This document shows, in pieces, positions 60,301-64,000 of a stretch of DNA of 64,000 bases. The notes beneath the pieces are model-generated. The model saw only the letters and a list, made by a program, of their open reading frames with translations. It was not told the DNA's origin and made no database searches. The position numbers and the translations under genes are program-made. Position 1 is the stretch's first letter. Each line of letters opens with the position of its first letter. Origin of the DNA: CAIKZZ01 sp036742455 (GTDB lineage Bacteria; Pseudomonadota; Gammaproteobacteria; Steroidobacterales; Steroidobacteraceae); contig DAINQU010000013.1 of NCBI GenBank assembly GCA_036742455.1, positions 1-64,000 of the forward strand, in the 5' to 3' direction.

Positions 60301-61812
60301 ATGAACGTATCGTCTTTGGGTCGCGGCCGCCTGCGTCGCACCCTTATTACTTGTGCGGGTCTCGTGGGCCTCGTGGCCGCTGGCGCTGCGAATGCCACAC
60401 TCACCGCGAGCTCGACGTCCATCGGCTTTGCCGCCACGCAGTGGGGCGCAACCAGCGCCGCCAATACTGTGACGATTACGAGCTCCGCGGCGACCACCGC
60501 GGCTCCCACCGTCGCGTTGAGCGGTACCAACGCGTCGAGCTTCGTGTTGTCGGCCTCGACCTGCGGCACCGCGGCGCTCAAGGCTGCCGGCACCTGCACG
60601 TTTACGATCAGCTTCAAGCCTGCCGCTGTCGGCGCAGCCACGGCCACCGCGACCGTCACGTCGGGCACGTTGACGGCGACGATCGCGTTGTCCGGTACGG
60701 GCACCTCGCCGCTCACCGCCTCCCCGACGTCGCTGTCGTTCGCGGGCGTCGTCGGTACTGCCACGGCCGCGCAGACGATCACCGTGAAGAGCACGGCGGC
60801 CATCGCCGGCGTCGCCGTGGCGATTAGCGGCAGCGGCTTCACGCAGTCGAATACCTGCGCAACGTCGCTCGTCGCGAACGGCACCTGTGCGATCAACGTC
60901 ACTTACACCGCGACCGGCACCACGGCCGCCACCGGCACCGTGACGGTCTCGTCGACGACCACCGGCGTCACCGCCGTGTCGACGACGCTCACCGGTTCTG
61001 CCAGTGCACCGATCCCGGCGTGGGAAACCGCCGCGCCCGTGAACGGCACGCAGACGGCTCTCTTTATGGCCGGCCCACCGCAGCGTTACCCGGGCACGAC
61101 CGGCGTTGCTGGGTGCGGTGTGACCACCGCAGGCGGCGCATACGTGCATACGACCCAGGGCGGCGATCTCTGCGCGTTTGCCAGCAATAACTATGCGTAC
61201 AGCTATGACTCGTCGCAGACGGGTACTGCGTATGGCGACTACTACATTTATCAAGCCGCTGCAGGAAGCGCATACGCCGCGGCCACCGATTACTTCGGCT
61301 TCTCGGTGCTCGCCCCGTACGCCAATGCCAACGCGGCCATTACGCCGGTTAGCATGGCGAACTCGAAGTCGATGCTCATCAAGCTGGCCAACATGGTCAC
61401 GCCGAGCGCGACCAATGGACTCGCGAACGTCATCACCGTCACGATCAAGAATCAGGGTGTGACCGGTACGTGGCCGGCGACGAACCCGGCGGCTTGCTCG
61501 GTCGATGTGACGCTGCTAACCCCTGCAACGGGAACCACCACGGGCCCAGGCCCCGCGTCATTCACCGGCACGTACCTCGGTCAGGCGACGGGCACCTATG
61601 TGTCGCAGACGGGCCTGCTGGACTACGTCATTCCGTTCACGGCATTCACGTGCCTGACGAACGACGCCGGCACGGGTACGGCGACGACGATGGCGGCGTT
61701 ACAGTCCACCGGTGTCACGCAAGTGGCCGTGAAGGTCGTCGGCAGCAAGAACCCGAAGGTGGTGGCAGGCTCGATTGACGCCATCTCCGTAGGCGGTATC
61801 TCGTTCCAGTAA
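60301..61812 (+). CDS. Secreted ASH-domain protein with novel C-terminal domain
   Basis: A 503-residue protein: Arg-rich N terminus and signal peptide ending near AGAANA (about 32), two ASH repeats (about 34-240; CGTAALKAAGTCTFTISFKP and CATSLVANGTCAINVTYTA), then a C-terminal domain (about 245-503). That domain shares a pattern with the downstream secreted protein: YFGFSVLAPYANANAAI at 331, KSMLIKLANM, CSVDV (Cys399), FTCL (Cys451) and a closing KVVGSKNP...ISVGGISF. No catalytic motif recognised; carbohydrate binding is a guess. Very Ala/Thr/Gly-rich. Confidence 0.78.
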   Translation: MNVSSLGRGRLRRTLITCAGLVGLVAAGAANATLTASSTSIGFAATQWGATSAANTVTITSSAATTAAPTVALSGTNASSFVLSASTCGTAALKAAGTCTFTISFKPAAVGAATATATVTSGTLTATIALSGTGTSPLTASPTSLSFAGVVGTATAAQTITVKSTAAIAGVAVAISGSGFTQSNTCATSLVANGTCAINVTYTATGTTAATGTVTVSSTTTGVTAVSTTLTGSASAPIPAWETAAPVNGTQTALFMAGPPQRYPGTTGVAGCGVTTAGGAYVHTTQGGDLCAFASNNYAYSYDSSQTGTAYGDYYIYQAAAGSAYAAATDYFGFSVLAPYANANAAITPVSMANSKSMLIKLANMVTPSATNGLANVITVTIKNQGVTGTWPATNPAACSVDVTLLTPATGTTTGPGPASFTGTYLGQATGTYVSQTGLLDYVIPFTAFTCLTNDAGTGTATTMAALQSTGVTQVAVKVVGSKNPKVVAGSIDAISVGGISFQ

Positions 61813-61834
61813 ACAACACAGAGGACACTGACGG

Positions 61835-61860
61835 GACCCGATCGCCCTAACGATCGGGTC
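61835..61860 (+). terminator. First hairpin after the ASH-domain gene
   Basis: A perfect 10-bp stem, GACCCGATCG (61835-61844) and CGATCGGGTC (61851-61860), with a 6-nt loop and no T run, directly followed by a second terminator. Confidence 0.6.
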
Positions 61861-61865
61861 TACTT

Positions 61866-61891
61866 AGGGCGGCATGATGCCGCCCTTTTTT
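61866..61891 (+). terminator. Intrinsic terminator after the ASH-domain gene
   Basis: A 9-bp stem AGGGCGGCA (61866-61874) / TGCCGCCCT (61878-61886) with a 3-nt loop and six T residues (61886-61891), a classic Rho-independent terminator. It separates this gene from the next secreted-protein gene. Confidence 0.9.
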
Positions 61892-61920
61892 ATGCCTGTA
61901 CTGGACGGGTGTCTGTGTTT

Positions 61921-61934
61921 TGAAAACGCTGTCA
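61921..61934. promoter_or_regulatory. LacI-family-like operator, site C (degenerate)
   Basis: TGAAAACGCTGTCA resembles sites A, B and D but has two mismatched pairs. It lies 30 nt after the intrinsic terminator and 236 nt before site D, a spacing that could allow looping. Confidence 0.35.
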
Positions 61935-62153
61935 GGCTCTGCCGGTCGATGCTCGGTTCAGAGGTCGAGTACTGCATCTGTCACGGAGTCCCGCCGATCC
62001 AGGCAATCTCGACGAATGCATCCGTTTGACGGTGATTTCAGGGCTTTTTACGGGTGCCGCTCTAGTCTTTCGCGCTCAATATCAAAAATATTTTTTGCGT
62101 TATGTCTAATTAGGTGAGTACTCGACAAATCACCTGTGCTAAAACTAGCCCAT

Positions 62154-62173
62154 CGCTGAAAGCGGTTTCAGCG
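62154..62173. promoter_or_regulatory. LacI-family-like operator, site D
   Basis: The core TGAAAGCGGTTTCA (62157-62170) is flanked by CGC and GCG, which extend the palindrome to 20 bp with one mismatched pair. It ends 55 nt before the start codon of the downstream secreted protein. The core is identical to site B. Confidence 0.7.
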
Positions 62174-62228
62174 AAGTGGATACAACGACGACATAACGCT
62201 TTTACCACCACTCTTTTGGGGATGACGC

Positions 62229-63023
62229 ATGTTTAAATCTTCCTTGTTGAAAGCCGCGGTTGCCGCTACGTTCCTCGTCGGCGGATCCGCCGCGATGGCC
62301 GATGCAGGCGCTCCGTTCGCTTCGGACCTCGCGATCGGTGCCTCGGGCATCACCACCGTCCAGTCGGGCATTGTGTACGGCTACAGTTCGTGCGGCGGCG
62401 GTCTCGCGGCCTGCGCACCGGGCGCGGCACCCGATTGGAACTACTACTACTCTCGTCCGGATTGGTACGTTGCTGAGTTCGACGAATGGGGCCTGCTCGA
62501 TGGCACCAACGGCGTGCCACCGTCGGGTTACTTCGGCGTGCTGATGACGGCACCGAAGGCCGTCGGCGCGACCGTCGCTCCGAAGATCAACGTGTCGGAC
62601 TCCAAGTACATGCTGGTCAAGATGGCCAACCACTGCGGTCAGTACGGCTGCCCGGGTGTGGCCACGACGTTCACGGTCGTGCTCTCCAACGGCGCCGGCT
62701 CGCTGTCGCTGTACTCCGACCCGCATTTCGATGCATCGGCCACCGCGATTTGCTCGGCTGACGTTGCACTCAACGGTCCCCAGGGTGACGGCCTGCCGGT
62801 TGGCCCTGGCCTCATGAACCGCATCCACGCCATGTTCACTTACAAGGTGAATCTGTCGTCGTTCAAGTGCAGCAAGGGCACCCTCTCGAAGGCGCTCTCC
62901 GCGCTGACCTCTGTGTCGGTCGAAGTGCGCGCCAACAAGAACCCAGCTGAGTTGACCAACCTGCAGAACACCGGCAACGAAATGGAATTTGTGTCGGTCT
63001 CACGCGTCGATTTCGCGAACTGA
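62229..63023 (+). CDS. Secreted protein sharing the novel C-terminal domain
   Basis: A 264-residue protein with a clear signal peptide (MFKSSLLKAAVAATFLVGG, cleavage near MADAG). No ASH repeat. The region from about 100 to the end matches the C-terminal domain of the protein at 60.3 kb: YFGVLMTAPKAVGATVA at 101, KYMLVKMANH, CSADV (Cys175), FKCS (Cys214), VSVEVRANKNP and a closing VSVSRVDF. Extra Cys pairs (SSCGGGLAAC, HCGQYGC) suggest disulfides in the periplasm or outside. TTGGGG precedes the ATG. Function unknown. Confidence 0.75.
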   Translation: MFKSSLLKAAVAATFLVGGSAAMADAGAPFASDLAIGASGITTVQSGIVYGYSSCGGGLAACAPGAAPDWNYYYSRPDWYVAEFDEWGLLDGTNGVPPSGYFGVLMTAPKAVGATVAPKINVSDSKYMLVKMANHCGQYGCPGVATTFTVVLSNGAGSLSLYSDPHFDASATAICSADVALNGPQGDGLPVGPGLMNRIHAMFTYKVNLSSFKCSKGTLSKALSALTSVSVEVRANKNPAELTNLQNTGNEMEFVSVSRVDFAN

Positions 63024-63060
63024 TCGCGTCGACCGGGTGGGAATAATCCCCTCGGCGTTA

Positions 63061-63092
63061 AAAGCCCGGCAGTTCGCTGCCGGGCTTTTTTT
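63061..63092 (+). terminator. Intrinsic terminator after the secreted-protein gene
   Basis: A 12-bp perfect stem (63061-63072 with 63077-63088) closed by a TTCG tetraloop, with a run of seven T (63086-63092). Confidence 0.92.
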
Positions 63093-63207
63093 ATTGCAAC
63101 GAGCCGACTCGCGGGTCCCGAGAGAGTACCGTCAAAATGGCGGACACAACGGTCCAGGGGCAGCCTCGGCGCGCCATGGAAACGATGCGGTCATTCGGGA
63201 AAATAAA

Positions 63208-63282
63208 TGGTGGGGCGGGTGGGGATCGAACCCACGACCAATCGGTTAAAAGCCGAATGCTCTACCACTGAGCTACCGCCCC
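63208..63282 (-). tRNA. tRNA-Lys(TTT)
   Basis: A 75-nt cloverleaf with encoded CCA: GGGGCGGTAGCTCAGTGG, anticodon loop CTTTTAA (anticodon TTT), T loop TTCGATC. The last pair of the anticodon stem (27-43) is T-T, a mild irregularity. It lies between the secreted-protein gene and queC. Confidence 0.96.
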
Positions 63283-63328
63283 AACGCGCGGTCAAACGAT
63301 TCGCTGGTTGGTCGTCCAGCGGTGCGCG

Positions 63329-63334
63329 ATTCTA
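63329..63334 (-). promoter_or_regulatory. -10 element of the tRNA-Lys promoter
   Basis: TAGAAT on the minus strand, followed by a GC-rich CGCGCACC discriminator, about 47 nt before the mature tRNA 5' end. The -35 region is weak. Confidence 0.45.
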
Positions 63335-63370
63335 GCAGGGGAAACGCGTTTGTGCTGACTCTGCAGACGC

Positions 63371-63392
63371 AAAATAACCGCCCCAAGGGCGG
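63371..63392 (-). terminator. Terminator after queC
   Basis: A 6-bp GC stem (63378-63383 with 63387-63392) with a 3-nt loop, followed on the minus strand by TTATTTT, 6 nt beyond the queC stop. Confidence 0.65.
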
Positions 63393-63398
63393 CGATCG

Positions 63399-64000
63399 TC
63401 AGCCTGGGCGATAGCGCGTGGGATCGGCCACACCGGCATCAGCGAAACCCGCACGTCGCAATCGACAGGAATCGCACACCCCACACGCCCTACCCTCCGC
63501 GTCGGCCTGATAGCAGGAGACGGTCGTCGAGAAGTCCACACCGTGCGCAACCCCAGCCTGAATGATCCCCGCCTTCGTCAGTTCGATGAGCGGGGCCACG
63601 ATCTTGAAGTGGGAGCCTTCCACGCCAGCTTTCGTGGCGAGATTCGCCACCTGCTCAAACGCGGCGATGAACTCCGGACGGCAATCGGGATAGCCGGAAT
63701 AGTCGATCGCATTCACGCCAATGTGGATCTCGCGCGCGCCGAGCACTTCCGCCCAGCCGAGCGCCAGCGCCAAGAAGACGGTATTGCGCGCCGGCACGTA
63801 GGTGATCGGGATACCGGTGGAGCCGTCTTCCGGCACCGCGAGCGCGGTATCGGTCAGCGCCGACCCCCCAAAGCCACCGAGACCGATCGGCACCACCCGA
63901 TGCTCGGCCGCGCCGAGTGCCGCCGCCACGTTGGCCGCCGCCGTGAGTTCGGCGCGATGACGCTGCCCGTAATCGAAACTCAAGGCATAGCACTCGCGGC
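63399..64000 (-). CDS. queC: 7-cyano-7-deazaguanine synthase, N terminus missing
   Basis: About 200 C-terminal residues; the frame is open through the window edge (RECYALSFDYGQRH), so the PP-loop and start lie beyond 64000. YVPARNTVFLALAL and GVNAIDYSGYPDCRPEF are typical of QueC, and the zinc site is the four Cys in SCYQADAEGRACGVCDSCRL. It converts CDG to preQ0 for queuosine in tRNA. Confidence 0.95.
   Translation of the reverse strand, partial: RECYALSFDYGQRHRAELTAAANVAAALGAAEHRVVPIGLGGFGGSALTDTALAVPEDGSTGIPITYVPARNTVFLALALGWAEVLGAREIHIGVNAIDYSGYPDCRPEFIAAFEQVANLATKAGVEGSHFKIVAPLIELTKAGIIQAGVAHGVDFSTTVSCYQADAEGRACGVCDSCRLRRAGFADAGVADPTRYRPG

Larger units (their letters stand above)
61892..62228. 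other. AT-rich regulatory gap
   Basis: There is no convincing gene between the terminator and the next start codon; the short plus-strand open frame at 61920-62117 has no ribosome site or recognisable protein. The gap holds operator-like sites C and D and an AT-rich run at about 62070-62130, which probably includes the promoter. No hexamer pair stands out. Confidence 0.6.

Noticed and set aside
61920..62117. A 65-codon plus-strand frame before the last secreted-protein gene
   Set aside because: No ribosome site, composition not like a protein here, and it covers operator site C.

Overview
The window is a contiguous piece of a high-GC chromosome that reads as a gammaproteobacterium, most like the Steroidobacter/Nevskia/Xanthomonas side of the class. 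This is an inference from gene content: a full system-I cytochrome c maturation operon (ccmA to ccmI), the uvrC-pgsA-tRNA(Gly)-tRNA(Cys) order known from enterics, a thrABC operon with fused aspartokinase/homoserine dehydrogenase, AcnA of exactly 891 residues, MsrPQ, FadH, a class II DAHP synthase and a large TonB-dependent receptor. No plasmid, phage, transposon or CRISPR signature was found.

Layout. 1-1.1 kb: end of a 3-oxoacid CoA-transferase gene and an OmpR-type regulator whose receiver lacks the phosphorylatable Asp. 1.2-9.3 kb: ccmABCDEFGHI, minus strand, nearly every junction overlapping, with a nucleotide-transporter-like gene fused onto its 3' end. 9.4-12.8 kb: acyl-CoA dehydrogenase, SDR oxidoreductase and isocitrate lyase, facing a RamB/ScfR-type regulator across a cluster of TTCACA half-sites (fatty acid and glyoxylate metabolism). 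14.5-16.4 kb: tRNA-Leu and DeaD. 16.5-24.7 kb: a visibly less GC-rich block with a TonB-dependent receptor diverging from a Tat-exported amidase and a tricorn-like protease, probably peptide or amide scavenging. 24.8-38 kb: tRNA Gly-Cys-Gly, pgsA, uvrC, rluE, aroG (class II), hrpA, mazG, nudL, purB, mnmA. 38-44 kb: acnA, a HAD phosphatase, then a Fur-box-headed run of cupredoxin, short envelope protein, msrP and msrQ. 44-58 kb: kynA, a YgjP-like metallohydrolase, fadH, tatD, an M20 peptidase, thrABC with a NERD-like gene, and ygiQ with a 58-residue coupled gene. 58-63 kb: three secreted proteins (see below). The window ends with tRNA-Lys and a truncated queC.

The most interesting part is 58.0-63.1 kb. 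A GH17-like glucanase carrying three ASH (choice-of-anchor) repeats diverges from a second ASH protein, which is followed by a third secreted protein. The second and third share a C-terminal domain that I do not recognise. A LacI-family-style palindrome, TGAAAnCGnTTTCA, lies in the divergent promoter, upstream of the third gene, and once more in the gap before it. The only other copy seen is in front of the odd response regulator at 1.1 kb. This looks like a small beta-glucan-responsive secretome and regulon whose LacI-type regulator lies outside the window.
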